From a virus: a DNA stretch of 52,951 nucleotides. Where the stretch lies: positions 1 through 52,951 of the IMG/VR virus record IMGVR_UViG_3300042691_023337. The stretch is one strand, 5' to 3'. The stretch's first letter is position 1, and every line of letters begins with the position of its first letter. This document shows, one piece after another, positions 26,779 to 35,523 of the stretch. Below the pieces are notes generated by a model that had not been told where the DNA came from, did not search any database, and saw only the letters and a list, made by a program, of their open reading frames with translations. The position numbers were made by a program, and so were the translations under genes.

Positions 26779-29106
26779 TTATGCCATTTGTTGTTTCTGT
26801 TCTTGTGCTGCCATCATTTGCTCTTGTTCGGCTGCTACTATTTCTTGTTCTTGCTGCTTATTATCCATATACAGACTCATTGCTGCTTTTTGAATGATTT
26901 GCTGCAACAGCTCGTTCATTTCGGGCTTCATTTGCACACCGTTCTTAGTCAACTCAATAGCCCCCTGTAATACAATCTGTCTTTCTTTTGCTGTTGCTTC
27001 TGCGTCTTTAATCATCATATCAGAATTAGCCTTTTCTTTTGCAGATGCTATTTGGCCTTGAATATTCATTTCACTATTCTGTTGGGCTATTTGCTGCTTG
27101 GCTTTAATGTATCTTTTTTGCGCCCTACGGAAATATAACTCCGCTAATCTTACATCTTCCTTAGCCATTCTTTTAATCTTGAATGGGTCTATGTATAAGA
27201 TAAATTCAGGGTCGGATATAATTGCGTTATTCAACATACCTTCCAAATTCGCAATGTCTTGCGCTTGGGGCATCATTTCTACTTTTGTAGCAAACACTCT
27301 ACCATCTACATCTTCTTCTTGAAGAATGTCTTTGTAAGTCTTTGCACCATACTTAACACTATCACTACATAAGCAAGCAACCTTTTTAGCTACATCTTCC
27401 ATCAAATACAAGTAAGAATCGTAAATGTGTTCTGTAGCTTGCTCGGCTGTTACAAGTGCGTTTTGTGCGTTTTCTGTGGTTACTCTTGGGGCTGAAATTG
27501 CATTAGAAATGTTCGGGTTTTCGCCTAGTTCATCTTGTAAGACTTTGTAGTGAAACTCGTACAATCTAATCAAACCTTCAACTTGCGATTGAAATGCGTT
27601 GTTAGCTAATTCAGTAATAGGTGTTTGTAAGTAATTACCTTCCGCATCTCGTCCTCTGTAATATAAATCACCCGTTTGTTCCCAAATCTTTTTAATCTGC
27701 AAGGGGCTTGTAGGTTCTGATAACCCCATATCAATCGCTTGCAAGGCATCAATATTTACAGCAGAACCCGAAGGCTTCATTTTAGCTACAAGTTGCTGAA
27801 TTTTCAGCCTTGCCAAAATCATTTGTTCAATAGGTTCTTCTACTTTTTCAGGGATAGCTACATTTCGCATATCCTGATTTTGGTACATATAGAAACTATA
27901 AGAAAACTCTGCGTTACCTAATTCTTTGGGGTCTTGTGGTCTTACCATGTTTTTCTTTACGCCCCACTCCAACATAATCTGTGGGTTCATAATAAACACG
28001 CCCCTGTAGATATTATACTCACCGCTTTTTACTACGGATTGATTTTCTTTTATCTTTTCAGGTAAGCCACGTCTTACAATAGTGTTGTTCTTTTCTTTTG
28101 TCTTAGTAACGGTGTACGCTTCTTCGTCAAAAGATTTAATTTCAAACTCTATTGTATCAATATTCCATTCATCGTATGGTCTAAATAATGAAGTATTCCA
28201 CTCTTGCAACCATGTAAGTCTATCAATAAGCTGATATTCTTTACACATCTGTGCAATCTCAAATAGTTTTTCTTCTGTCAATGTTCCGCCCGCTTGCACA
28301 CCATACTTTTGTCTTAAAGCACTAATCTTTACAGAACGGATATAACCTCTCCATGAAGTATCTCTAAAATCATTAAACTCCGAAAATGAATAAATAATAT
28401 TTTCAGGGCGCAGCCATTCACTTACTACTTCGCCTTGTTCGTTCATGTAAGTGTAAGTACCAATTAAACCAACAGATGCAGCATCCCAAATAAGTTTTTC
28501 TTTGATTGTGCTATACAAACCATTTGCAGACAAAATATTATTTGCTGCAAGCGAAAACTTAATTTCTTCAGGTAGTTGGTTAAACTCTGCAACCCATTGG
28601 TCAAGTTCGTCTTTATCTTCGGGCACGAATTGGTCTTGTGGTATCATTTGAACACCTGTAGCTTCTTGTTCCGCTAACAGTTGTTCTTTATTCAACATGA
28701 AAAACTCCGCTTCTAATGCGGCTTGATTCTTTCTTTTTTTGGCATCTAAATCTACGGCAGATACTTGTATCTTTTCTTTTCTACCCATAAAACGGGCGAC
28801 CATTCTACCGATAGCAGTATTTACTATCTTAATGGCTTGCCAGTTAATGTTTGCGTAGTTTACTTTCCCGTCAAAGTTCAACCTATCCATGAATACTTGC
28901 ATATTCATGCGGCCATTAGCAATCTCTCTATTCTTTCTGAAACGCTGATTTCTTAAAAAGAAATAGCTTTGGTTTCCTGTAACAGAACCATAAATTGTCT
29001 TAGCAATAGATTCACCCCAACTCCAATCTTTTTTAGACTTTACATCGGGGGTAAGCTGAAATTGCTTTATTGCTTGTGAACCTTCGGGTATGCTATTTTG
29101 AGCCAA
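26779..29106 (-). CDS. Portal protein
   Basis: 775 residues. Portals form the dodecameric DNA gate at one vertex. It follows terminase and precedes head genes. Features that fit are an N-terminal region with repeated Arg/Asn (NQRFRKNREIANGRMNMQVF), helical segments around 530-620, and a long C-terminal helix rich in Gln/Glu/Met (from about 680) as in the barrel of large podovirus portals. The start codon is TTG; the only other starts lie far inside (Met64), and TTG follows a perfect promoter. The length is similar to the large portals of crAss-like phages, which is a weak argument. Confidence 0.8.
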   Translation of the reverse strand: MAQNSIPEGSQAIKQFQLTPDVKSKKDWSWGESIAKTIYGSVTGNQSYFFLRNQRFRKNREIANGRMNMQVFMDRLNFDGKVNYANINWQAIKIVNTAIGRMVARFMGRKEKIQVSAVDLDAKKRKNQAALEAEFFMLNKEQLLAEQEATGVQMIPQDQFVPEDKDELDQWVAEFNQLPEEIKFSLAANNILSANGLYSTIKEKLIWDAASVGLIGTYTYMNEQGEVVSEWLRPENIIYSFSEFNDFRDTSWRGYIRSVKISALRQKYGVQAGGTLTEEKLFEIAQMCKEYQLIDRLTWLQEWNTSLFRPYDEWNIDTIEFEIKSFDEEAYTVTKTKEKNNTIVRRGLPEKIKENQSVVKSGEYNIYRGVFIMNPQIMLEWGVKKNMVRPQDPKELGNAEFSYSFYMYQNQDMRNVAIPEKVEEPIEQMILARLKIQQLVAKMKPSGSAVNIDALQAIDMGLSEPTSPLQIKKIWEQTGDLYYRGRDAEGNYLQTPITELANNAFQSQVEGLIRLYEFHYKVLQDELGENPNISNAISAPRVTTENAQNALVTAEQATEHIYDSYLYLMEDVAKKVACLCSDSVKYGAKTYKDILQEEDVDGRVFATKVEMMPQAQDIANLEGMLNNAIISDPEFILYIDPFKIKRMAKEDVRLAELYFRRAQKRYIKAKQQIAQQNSEMNIQGQIASAKEKANSDMMIKDAEATAKERQIVLQGAIELTKNGVQMKPEMNELLQQIIQKAAMSLYMDNKQQEQEIVAAEQEQMMAAQEQKQQMA

Positions 29107-29126
29107 TTTAACAAATTGTTATAGCC

Positions 29127-29134
29127 CAAATATA
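29127..29134 (-). promoter_or_regulatory. Late promoter -7 box before the portal gene
   Basis: The minus strand reads TATATTTG, followed by GGCTATAA, 20 bases before the portal TTG start. The 16-base stretch 29119-29134 is repeated exactly at 1233-1248. Confidence 0.65.
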
Positions 29135-29163
29135 GTATATTTTGATATTACATTAAAAAAACC

Positions 29164-31221
29164 TTAAAACTTTTCTACTTGTTGTGAGAAATATTCTTTA
29201 ATAAAGGGTTCTGAAGGCGAAATTTGTTGTGGTAAAGGTTCTGTGAGCACCACTATAAGCATCATAAAAGATACTACGCAGTCAAACTTGGTTCTATCGT
29301 ATGGGTCAAAATCTTTGGCAAATTTTAACAAAATAGGATAATCTATTTTATGGCAATAATTTTCAAAGTAAGCGATACCGCAATCTAACTGCTTAGTTAG
29401 TGAAAATGGGGTTACGGGGAAGCCCCTTAATCTTTCTGCTTTACCCCTATCTTCGGGCTTTATTGCGCTAACGGGGTACAAGCCAAGATAAGCCAACTTG
29501 CCTCTTTCTCTAAAATACGAAAAGTAATCATCGCCCCCCGCGTGTTCATACCATGCTTGATAGCCGTAGTATTCAGATGCAAGCATTACTTGTTCGTGTA
29601 ATTCTTCCTTTACTTTGGGTCGCCCGTATAAGTGTCCTACAGCCTTAAAACTGTTTTGCGTATCTGAAAGGTCTATTCTTCTACCTATCCATGCGGAAGC
29701 CTTTGAACCGTACTTTCTGCCGCCTTGTGAACTTGAATAACTATCCACCGTAATAGCACCATCCCTTGTGTTGTCAGGAATAAAATCTATCCCTACTTTT
29801 TTTCTCTTGTTTGGCACTTTAGGGAACCATGTAATTTCCCAATGAAATTCGCTGTTTTGGTTGGCATCCCGCCACTTAACCGTACCGTCAAAATCTCTGT
29901 AAAATTGTACTTTTCTTAGGTGTACGGGCTTTTCTGATAATTCCTTTTCCCTTTTCTGTATGTTTAAAATATTGAATACGCAGTTTTCGGAATCTATTAA
30001 AAACGCCTCATCAATAGTAAGTGGTTCTTTTCTAATACGGGCAGCAAGTGAACGGGGGTTGTTTTTTACTTTCTCACGGTCAAGCAAAATCATCTTTTCC
30101 GTAAGTGCTTCGTCAGGGTGTCCGTATGGGTCAAAGTTCCTTGTTCTTTTGGCAGACATAAAGAATCGGTACAAACCACTACCCGTCATGCCATCTTCGC
30201 CCTTTCTTAATTGGTCGCTTTCATCCCAAAGCAATTTAAAGGCAGACGAAATATCTTCATCTTCACCCTCAATTTTTTCTACGGTTGTGGTGTACAACGC
30301 TTTACCAATAACCCTACCTTCATCATCTAATAAACAATAACGAACAACCTCATGCCTGTTGTAAACATCCACGCCCTTAGTCTTTGCAACCTCGTCCGCT
30401 ACGTATCTATGTAGTTTTTGACCATCGTATGCTACTTCTTCTGATGAACCCCAATCTATGATTGAACCAAGTTCATCTTCGCCTACGTTTTGGTTAGCCC
30501 TTTTGCCCTTTACGTTTGGTCTTTGAAAACGCATTTCAGACTTAGGGTTCACACCAAGACTATCATCATAAACAGGTCTAAAAAACTTAGGTAATCTTCT
30601 AAAAGGATTTACAACCGTTTTAGAAAAGAACTTTTTAGCATCTGCGCCCGTCTTAGATTGAATACCTGCGTTAGTCATTTTAGTACGGGTAACGTATTCC
30701 GTAAGAAACACGCCCGCCCAAAATGATTTACCAAATCTTCGTTTCGTTACTTCAACCATCCCCATACACTTAGGGTCTTCTATGCAATACTGCATAAAGT
30801 AAGCCTTTTCTAAGTCGGGAATCCTGAATTTTGGGTAGCCAATATCAATCGGCCACCACATAAGGTATAAATAATGCGTACCCGTTAGGTAAACCGCTTC
30901 ACCGTTATTTCTAAACCAAAACCCGTTAAGTCGTCTATCCCACTCTTGCCTTTTAAATTCTTCAAGTCTTACATCGTAAAAGTCGGGTTCTGTTTCTTTC
31001 TTTTTGGAATCGTAATCATCCCATTCCTTCATTACATCTTTGTACCAAAGCGGGAGCTGTGGTCGTTCCCAATATTGCTCTTTTGCATCCTCACTACGTT
31101 CCCATACGCCTCTGTATTCTAGCTTTTTAGTGATGATATTATACACATACCCTTCGGGGGGTAGCCAACAGTCTAACCCCTGCACATGAACACACTTACC
31201 CCCTTCTATTGGTTGATACAT
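29164..31221 (-). CDS. terL: Terminase large subunit
   Basis: 685 residues. The packaging motor ATPase/nuclease. A Walker-A-like motif is at 160-167 (KRRFGKSF), in the modified form typical of terminases; a Walker B is at about 272-277 (RYVADE). The C-terminal nuclease domain shows candidate metal ligands: Asp in VGIDFIPDNTRDGAITVDSY, Asp-Asp in GGDDYFSYF and Asp in KFDCVVSFMML near the end. The N-terminal adaptor region (WERPQLPLWYKDVMKEWDD) is long. It opens the late gene block and follows a possible small subunit by two bases. Confidence 0.9.
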   Translation of the reverse strand: MYQPIEGGKCVHVQGLDCWLPPEGYVYNIITKKLEYRGVWERSEDAKEQYWERPQLPLWYKDVMKEWDDYDSKKKETEPDFYDVRLEEFKRQEWDRRLNGFWFRNNGEAVYLTGTHYLYLMWWPIDIGYPKFRIPDLEKAYFMQYCIEDPKCMGMVEVTKRRFGKSFWAGVFLTEYVTRTKMTNAGIQSKTGADAKKFFSKTVVNPFRRLPKFFRPVYDDSLGVNPKSEMRFQRPNVKGKRANQNVGEDELGSIIDWGSSEEVAYDGQKLHRYVADEVAKTKGVDVYNRHEVVRYCLLDDEGRVIGKALYTTTVEKIEGEDEDISSAFKLLWDESDQLRKGEDGMTGSGLYRFFMSAKRTRNFDPYGHPDEALTEKMILLDREKVKNNPRSLAARIRKEPLTIDEAFLIDSENCVFNILNIQKREKELSEKPVHLRKVQFYRDFDGTVKWRDANQNSEFHWEITWFPKVPNKRKKVGIDFIPDNTRDGAITVDSYSSSQGGRKYGSKASAWIGRRIDLSDTQNSFKAVGHLYGRPKVKEELHEQVMLASEYYGYQAWYEHAGGDDYFSYFRERGKLAYLGLYPVSAIKPEDRGKAERLRGFPVTPFSLTKQLDCGIAYFENYCHKIDYPILLKFAKDFDPYDRTKFDCVVSFMMLIVVLTEPLPQQISPSEPFIKEYFSQQVEKF

Positions 31222-31223
31222 AA

Positions 31224-31646
31224 TTATCTTTTATGCTGCCCCGCTAATTCACCTACAGAATCCGCAACTGATTCAGGCGTAAATGATGGCTTCCCAATTT
31301 TAGTGTCTTTATCTTTGTCCCCGCTAAGGTTTAACTCTCTTTTCAGGCTATCAATCTTTACAGCGTTAGCCGATAGTTTTTCAAATAAATCCATAGCCCT
31401 GTCGTAAATTTTATCTTCTTTTGGGTTTACACCTATTTCTCTCTCCAAGTCAAACTTATCCAAATAGTCCACCTGCTGATTAAGAATCTTTTGCCCAACA
31501 TAATAAGCCCTTGCGGGGGAAGGTAATTCATACAACCTAATCTTGCCTAAAAGATATTGGTTGCTATTTTTTTCAGTAATAAGCCTATCAATCAAATCTT
31601 CTTTTGATAATTGCTCTAGTTCTTTTCTATCAATCATTTGTGGCAA
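31224..31646 (-). CDS. Possible terminase small subunit
   Basis: 140 residues from Met1 (a second Met at residue 4, 31637, is an equally good start). Helical and charged (DRKELEQLSKEDLIDRLITE), with a Lys/Asp-rich linker before a short C-terminal helix. It lies two bases before terL, the usual place of terS, and overlaps the gene upstream. No helix-turn-helix could be named, so the role is by position. Confidence 0.4.
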   Translation of the reverse strand: MPQMIDRKELEQLSKEDLIDRLITEKNSNQYLLGKIRLYELPSPARAYYVGQKILNQQVDYLDKFDLEREIGVNPKEDKIYDRAMDLFEKLSANAVKIDSLKRELNLSGDKDKDTKIGKPSFTPESVADSVGELAGQHKR

Positions 31647-32382
31647 TTTTAGCGTCAGTTGGTGTTAATCCTACAAGTAGCTTTCCTTCGTTTATTAATT
31701 CAGTAAGGTCGTCTGCTACTGCTATGATTTCTTCTCTTTCAGCGTACTTATTTTCTTTTTCAAAGTGGCGACATCTAATTAGTCTTTCTTCTCTGCCTTG
31801 CACACCTTGAAACACCATTTCATAATCGCAATGCTTTAGCGTATGCACCACCTTGCCCTTAAATTCACCTGTTTTGATATACAGTACGCTTTGTATTTGG
31901 GTGGGCAATATACCCTGCAAAAAACCACTATAGGGTCTAAACACCCTTTCCGCTATACAAAACCCCTCACAAGCGTTCCACGTGAAACTTTCAGGACTTC
32001 TCCAAATATAACACTCATTGCTTAAAATGGAATAGTATTGAATAGGGTTTGATGCTTCATCTACTAATCCTGTAAAGTTAAAAAGCCTGTTTACGGGGTG
32101 TATGGAATTGTGGTTAAAGATAATTTCAGAACCGTTTGGAATATTGGCGGCAGAACCATCTACAACTGTACCGTTTACGGGTTGGGTTTCCCTTTGGTTT
32201 AGGTTGTTCCACCCCCTTGCAAGTTTTAATTCTTGTCCATTCTCCATTCGGTGGCTGTTCTTTTTTTCTATATCCACCTTTACTATTACCCTATCATTTG
32301 CCCCTTTTACGTTGGGCACTAACCGCTTAATATCTTCCTTAAATTCGTATTCTTTAAGGTCGTGTAATATTTGGTCAAGCAT
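31630..32382 (-). CDS. Protein with GroES-like strand pattern
   Basis: 250 residues. Residues about 25-100 have the order of a Cpn10 fold: a strand with NDRVIVKVDIEKK, a Gly/Asn turn, then QPVNGTVVDGSAANIPNGSE with the G-x-V-x-x-x-G and P/K-x-G-S/D-E pattern seen before the last strands of GroES, and IIFNHNS. The remaining 150 residues are Cys- and aromatic-rich and unknown. It could be a T4 gp31-type divergent co-chaperonin or an unrelated beta protein. It overlaps both neighbours. Confidence 0.35.
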   Translation of the reverse strand: MLDQILHDLKEYEFKEDIKRLVPNVKGANDRVIVKVDIEKKNSHRMENGQELKLARGWNNLNQRETQPVNGTVVDGSAANIPNGSEIIFNHNSIHPVNRLFNFTGLVDEASNPIQYYSILSNECYIWRSPESFTWNACEGFCIAERVFRPYSGFLQGILPTQIQSVLYIKTGEFKGKVVHTLKHCDYEMVFQGVQGREERLIRCRHFEKENKYAEREEIIAVADDLTELINEGKLLVGLTPTDAKIATND

Positions 32383-33193
32383 TGGCTAACTTTTTAAAGT
32401 AAAACTCTACTGCGTTTTGATGATAAAATCCATAGTTATGTTCACCCACAAAGGGTATGCAGTTGGGGGCGTATTCGTACATTTCTAAGATTCTTGGCAC
32501 ACCCAAAGCTGTTGCTAAGTTCCAACAAAAAGACTGATTACCCATAAAAAACTTACACTCCATAAGTAGTTGTGCTAATTGGTAAAAATCATCTACAATT
32601 AGTCTTGGCACATCCAAATTCCATTTTTTACAAAAATCGTAGTGTTCATTTTCAGTGCCCACAAACAATAATTGGCTCTCGTATTCTTTTAAAAAGTAAT
32701 ACTGAATAAACTGATTTCTATATCTGTGTGTAAAGTTAATCAAAATTTTGTCGCTAATTTCAGTAACCCCTTCTTCTAATTCACGCTTTTGAACTTTAAT
32801 CCACGGTTTTGAAAAATCACAATGCAGGTCGGGGAAAACAAAACCGTACCATGCTTGAATCGGGGTGTACGGGATATTGGCGGGGTTTCCTATTCTAATC
32901 TTGTTAAAATCCACCACAACTTCTTGCCCTGTATATTCTTCAAAAGAACGTATGTATGGTTGCTGTTCTACTAGTGGCTTAATCATGTCAAACATTTTTT
33001 GGTTGCACATGACTTGTTTGCCGCCTTCTTGTGTTGGGTGGTAGGCGTTGTTTACATACACCCCATCCACGTTTAATTCCTGTAAATAGACAAAAGTATT
33101 CCCGTATTCTTTCCAATGATTATACAACCCGCAAAGACTGGCAATTAAATCGCCAATATTACAGGAGTGTCTTACTGAAATAGCTTTACTCAT
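32375..33193 (-). CDS. Glycosyltransferase-like protein (GT9/GT-B type)
   Basis: 272 residues. The N-terminus has VRHSCNIGDLIASLCGL, like the Asn/Gly-Asp-Leu/Ile loop that begins heptosyltransferase-type (GT9) proteins. The second half has ILINFTHRYRN, then LLFVGTENEHYDFCKKW and MECKFFMGNQSFCWNLATALGVPRIL, which fits the nucleotide-sugar side of that fold, where a Gly-Asn/Asp-Ser helix and Ala-x-x-Leu-Gly-x-P close the site. Phage homologues may modify capsid, DNA or host surface sugars. No partner synthesis genes are seen. It has a TAAATTTG promoter 20 bases before the ATG. Confidence 0.6.
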   Translation of the reverse strand: MSKAISVRHSCNIGDLIASLCGLYNHWKEYGNTFVYLQELNVDGVYVNNAYHPTQEGGKQVMCNQKMFDMIKPLVEQQPYIRSFEEYTGQEVVVDFNKIRIGNPANIPYTPIQAWYGFVFPDLHCDFSKPWIKVQKRELEEGVTEISDKILINFTHRYRNQFIQYYFLKEYESQLLFVGTENEHYDFCKKWNLDVPRLIVDDFYQLAQLLMECKFFMGNQSFCWNLATALGVPRILEMYEYAPNCIPFVGEHNYGFYHQNAVEFYFKKLANA

Positions 33194-33213
33194 GTTTTTT
33201 TTCTATTTTAATA

Positions 33214-33221
33214 CAAATTTA
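33214..33221 (-). promoter_or_regulatory. Promoter -7 box of the terminase/late operon
   Basis: Minus strand TAAATTTG, with TTG (plus 33238-33240) 16 bases upstream. It precedes the glycosyltransferase-like gene and so the whole overlapping chain through terS-like and terL. Confidence 0.6.
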
Positions 33222-33271
33222 AGTATTTTAGCCTTGTCAACAATCATTCAATCACAAAAAAAATGTAACAA

Positions 33272-33514
33272 ATGGCAGCAGTAATCACCCCAAATGTTTA
33301 CCGAGTGAACAGTAGCGACATTACCGTACAGCGTTTTGGCTTTCCTGTTTCTTCTGTAATCTTTCGTGAGGTATCTGGCGTAGTAACTACCGCAGCAGGC
33401 GTACGCTTGTATGGTATCGTTGAACTCAAAAAGCAAGGTCTTGAAGTTTTGAGTCAACCGCAATACTACACCGTAGAGACTGTTCAGCAACTCGCATCTT
33501 TGGCTAACGCCTAA
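33272..33514 (+). CDS. Highly expressed-looking small structural protein (80 aa)
   Basis: 80 residues on the plus strand among minus-strand late genes. Val/Ser/Thr-rich, mostly beta (VITPNVYRVNSSDITVQRFG), ends with a short helix. Its codons are unlike the neighbours': CGT/CGC/CGA for Arg, no AGA or AGG, GGC/GGT for Gly. The capsid gene shows the same bias. A strong terminator follows it. Taken together, it may be an abundant virion component such as a decoration protein. Function is not known from family. Confidence 0.6.
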   Translation: MAAVITPNVYRVNSSDITVQRFGFPVSSVIFREVSGVVTTAAGVRLYGIVELKKQGLEVLSQPQYYTVETVQQLASLANA

Positions 33515-33532
33515 TTCGTTTTGTTGAAAAAC

Positions 33533-33562
33533 AATTAGCCCCTTATTACAGGGGCTTTTTTA
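33533..33562 (+). terminator. Intrinsic terminator after the 80-aa gene
   Basis: AGCCCC, an eight-base loop, GGGGCT, then TTTTTATT on the plus strand. The stem also overlaps the end of the methyltransferase gene on the minus strand. Confidence 0.85.
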
Positions 33563-34115
33563 TTACCACTTCTATTTGATACTCTCCGTTTCCGTGTTCG
33601 TTTTTATTTTCATTATTGGTGCAAGTGTTTATTGTTTTCATGTAAACAATTTCATGTGGTAAATCCCATAATGCTTCATGTAGTAACCCCCTTAGCGAAT
33701 ATGTATTAGGAGGGAATGATTCATTTTCGGTAATAAAAAACTTGTGATCTTCATTCCATCTGCTTGGCAGTCTTTCTTTTCTTTCGTAGCTATCTCTATC
33801 GGGAACAGCTATAATTAAGTACCCCCCTTTCTTACATATTCTATACCAATTTCTTATGGCTTTTGATGGATAGTTTACGTGTTCTAAAATGTGGCTTGCG
33901 TAAACATAGTCGAATGTTTCATCTTGAAACACATCCATAGTAACGGCATCGCAAGTGTCCTTATCGTGGTGGAAACAGTTTTCTACCGAAATTGGGTCTG
34001 CCCCATCAAAAGTATCAATACGACCAACACCAATATCTATACCATACCCTTTGATAAACTTTTCATAAAATCCCTCCGATTCTCGTCTTGGTTTACTTTT
34101 ACTTGTTTCTGCCAT
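33546..34115 (-). CDS. SAM-dependent methyltransferase-like protein
   Basis: 189 residues, short for the class I fold. Motif I is YGIDIGVGRID near 25 (normally GxGxG), an acidic residue follows after the next strand (CDAVTMDVF), then the Asp/Tyr-rich motif TFDYVYASHILEHVNYPSKA with the His-x-Leu-Glu-His that marks methyltransferase type-11 proteins, and KKGGYLIIAVPDRD. Substrate unknown. It could act with the glycosyltransferase-like gene nearby on the opposite side of the 80-aa gene. Confidence 0.75.
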   Translation of the reverse strand: MAETSKSKPRRESEGFYEKFIKGYGIDIGVGRIDTFDGADPISVENCFHHDKDTCDAVTMDVFQDETFDYVYASHILEHVNYPSKAIRNWYRICKKGGYLIIAVPDRDSYERKERLPSRWNEDHKFFITENESFPPNTYSLRGLLHEALWDLPHEIVYMKTINTCTNNENKNEHGNGEYQIEVVIKKPL

Positions 34116-34251
34116 TGTTTGTCTTTTGGGTTTTAGTTAGCGTCTTTTGAACCTGCTTCATTTCTTTGTACACTTTTTCTTCATCGTTCCCGTAAAGTGT
34201 AGAAATAGCTTTAGCTGCTTTTCTTATTTTCTTGGCTTGTTTTCGGTTCAT
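34099..34251 (-). CDS. Small basic protein (50 aa)
   Basis: 50 residues, very Lys-rich (MNRKQAKKIRKAAKAISTLY), helical. It is joined on both sides: its ATG overlaps the stop of the HTH gene as ATGA at 34248-34251, and its last codons overlap the start of the methyltransferase gene by 17 bases. Such tight coupling supports a real gene. Function unknown. Confidence 0.6.
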   Translation of the reverse strand: MNRKQAKKIRKAAKAISTLYGNDEEKVYKEMKQVQKTLTKTQKTNNGRNK

Positions 34252-34526
34252 TTTGTAGATTTTTCTTTAATATAATCTTTCATCTTTTTAATTCCGTTTT
34301 TGTTGTAGTCGGTGTAGTTAAGTCTGTACTCGTAGTATTCTCCTTTTCTACCATAACGGGATTTGAATTTCTTGGGGGTTCTGCTTACTATTACATTAAA
34401 TGGTTGTTCAATAGCTCTTGATATTTCACGGGGGACGTTTGTAATACCAAACAACTTAAACCCATCCATAATAGAAACTACATTACCTTCTAATAGGTAT
34501 TTTGCTAATGCTGCTGTTGCTGTCAT
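34248..34526 (-). CDS. Helix-turn-helix protein (phage HTH_39-like)
   Basis: 92 residues. Residues 10-70 match, by eye, the HTH_39 type domain often found in phages: LLEGNVVSIMDGFKLFGITN followed by Pro-Arg-x-Ile-x-Arg-x-Ile and a Tyr/Lys-rich strand pair (GEYYEYRLN). Likely a small DNA-binding regulator. Confidence 0.6.
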   Translation of the reverse strand: MTATAALAKYLLEGNVVSIMDGFKLFGITNVPREISRAIEQPFNVIVSRTPKKFKSRYGRKGEYYEYRLNYTDYNKNGIKKMKDYIKEKSTK

Positions 34527-34529
34527 GTT

Positions 34530-34763
34530 TTATTTTTTTTTTCTTTTAAATCTAAGATTAATTGACTTTCCTTTTCCCAAGCCTATATTATCATTTATAT
34601 TAAGTGGCATTATTTTTACATCTTTAGAATTTGGCATAATATTAATTTTTAAAAAACACCAACTTCCATTATACCACAATATATAAGACAAATCGTTTAT
34701 TTTTTCTACACCAAACCTACGGTCTAACCACAAATCAAATTCCGAAACAAAAGAAGCTGTCAT
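34530..34763 (-). CDS. Hypothetical protein (77 aa)
   Basis: Not recognised. A Trp/Tyr-rich first half (FDLWLDRRFGVEKINDLSYI) and a very basic end (LRFKRKKK). Overlaps the upstream gene by four bases. Confidence 0.5.
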   Translation of the reverse strand: MTASFVSEFDLWLDRRFGVEKINDLSYILWYNGSWCFLKINIMPNSKDVKIMPLNINDNIGLGKGKSINLRFKRKKK

Positions 34764-35113
34764 TTTTCTTTGTTTTTATTTATTCTCTCCATTATTTTTT
34801 GCCAAAGTTCTTCTGCTTTGTCTTTGGATAGTTTAGGTAGTTTACCGTATCTTTTCTCCCACTCTGCAAGTTCTTCTTCTGTAACGGGGCTGCTTATTTT
34901 TAATTTCTCTACCAACTCTCTTAATGATACAATATCCACCTTTCTATCTTCGTATATTCTTCTTTTCATGTTACCGTATAATCGGTATATGATACGGGGG
35001 CGGATTCTACCATTAATCTCTATCCACTCTTTACTTAAATAATAAGCATCTAATACATCAAGTAGTTCTTGAACGGTATCGGCTGCAAGTATGTTGGATG
35101 CTACGTAAACCAT
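34760..35113 (-). CDS. Hypothetical helical protein (117 aa)
   Basis: Not recognised. Almost entirely helical and charged, with repeated Arg (GRIRPRIIYRLYGNMKRRIY) and a Glu/Lys-rich C-terminus. Encoded in the small-gene run between the methyltransferase and SSB. Confidence 0.5.
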   Translation of the reverse strand: MVYVASNILAADTVQELLDVLDAYYLSKEWIEINGRIRPRIIYRLYGNMKRRIYEDRKVDIVSLRELVEKLKISSPVTEEELAEWEKRYGKLPKLSKDKAEELWQKIMERINKNKEK

Positions 35114-35314
35114 TTATTTGCAAGTTTCTACTTTAACCACTTTTACATTATCAGTAAAGTTTTCGGGAGAATCTCTAAAATCATCTGAAATAAATTTGTA
35201 CCAATTAAATGCGTCCTCGTAAAAGTCATTAACAAAATCAAACTCGCTAATAGCATCTTTGATGTAATACTCTACTGTAACTTTTATACTAATATTCTTG
35301 TCTTTATTCTCCAT
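35114..35314 (-). CDS. Hypothetical protein (66 aa)
   Basis: Start taken at 35314 (Met-Glu-Asn-Lys), which overlaps the previous gene by 11 bases; the longer reading would cut deeply into it. Acidic and aromatic (FDFVNDFYEDAFNWYKF). Function unknown. Confidence 0.5.
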   Translation of the reverse strand: MENKDKNISIKVTVEYYIKDAISEFDFVNDFYEDAFNWYKFISDDFRDSPENFTDNVKVVKVETCK

Positions 35315-35513
35315 AAATTCTTTCGTAATACTTCTTCGCAATTTGAGTTTGTAATTCATTTTTCTGTAAACCATCTAGCCAAGCATCAATAATCTGCTGG
35401 CGTTCCATTTGCTTGGCTTGCTCAAATACTTTGTCTATTTCAGGTTGATTCATAGATGCAGAATTTGCCATTGTATCAATCAACCAATCTACTGCCGTTT
35501 GCTGTTTACTCAT
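35304..35513 (-). CDS. Small phage protein, paralogue of 43920-44138
   Basis: 69 residues from Met at 35513 (MSKQQTAVDWLIDTM). It shares its layout with the protein at 43920: MSKxQxxVDxL at the start, an Ile-Ile-Asp-Ala-x helix in the middle and a Tyr-Tyr-x-Glu/Tyr end. Two copies of this family in one phage are kept in separate operons. The role is unknown. Confidence 0.6.
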   Translation of the reverse strand: MSKQQTAVDWLIDTMANSASMNQPEIDKVFEQAKQMERQQIIDAWLDGLQKNELQTQIAKKYYERIYGE

Positions 35514-35523
35514 AGTTGTGTGT

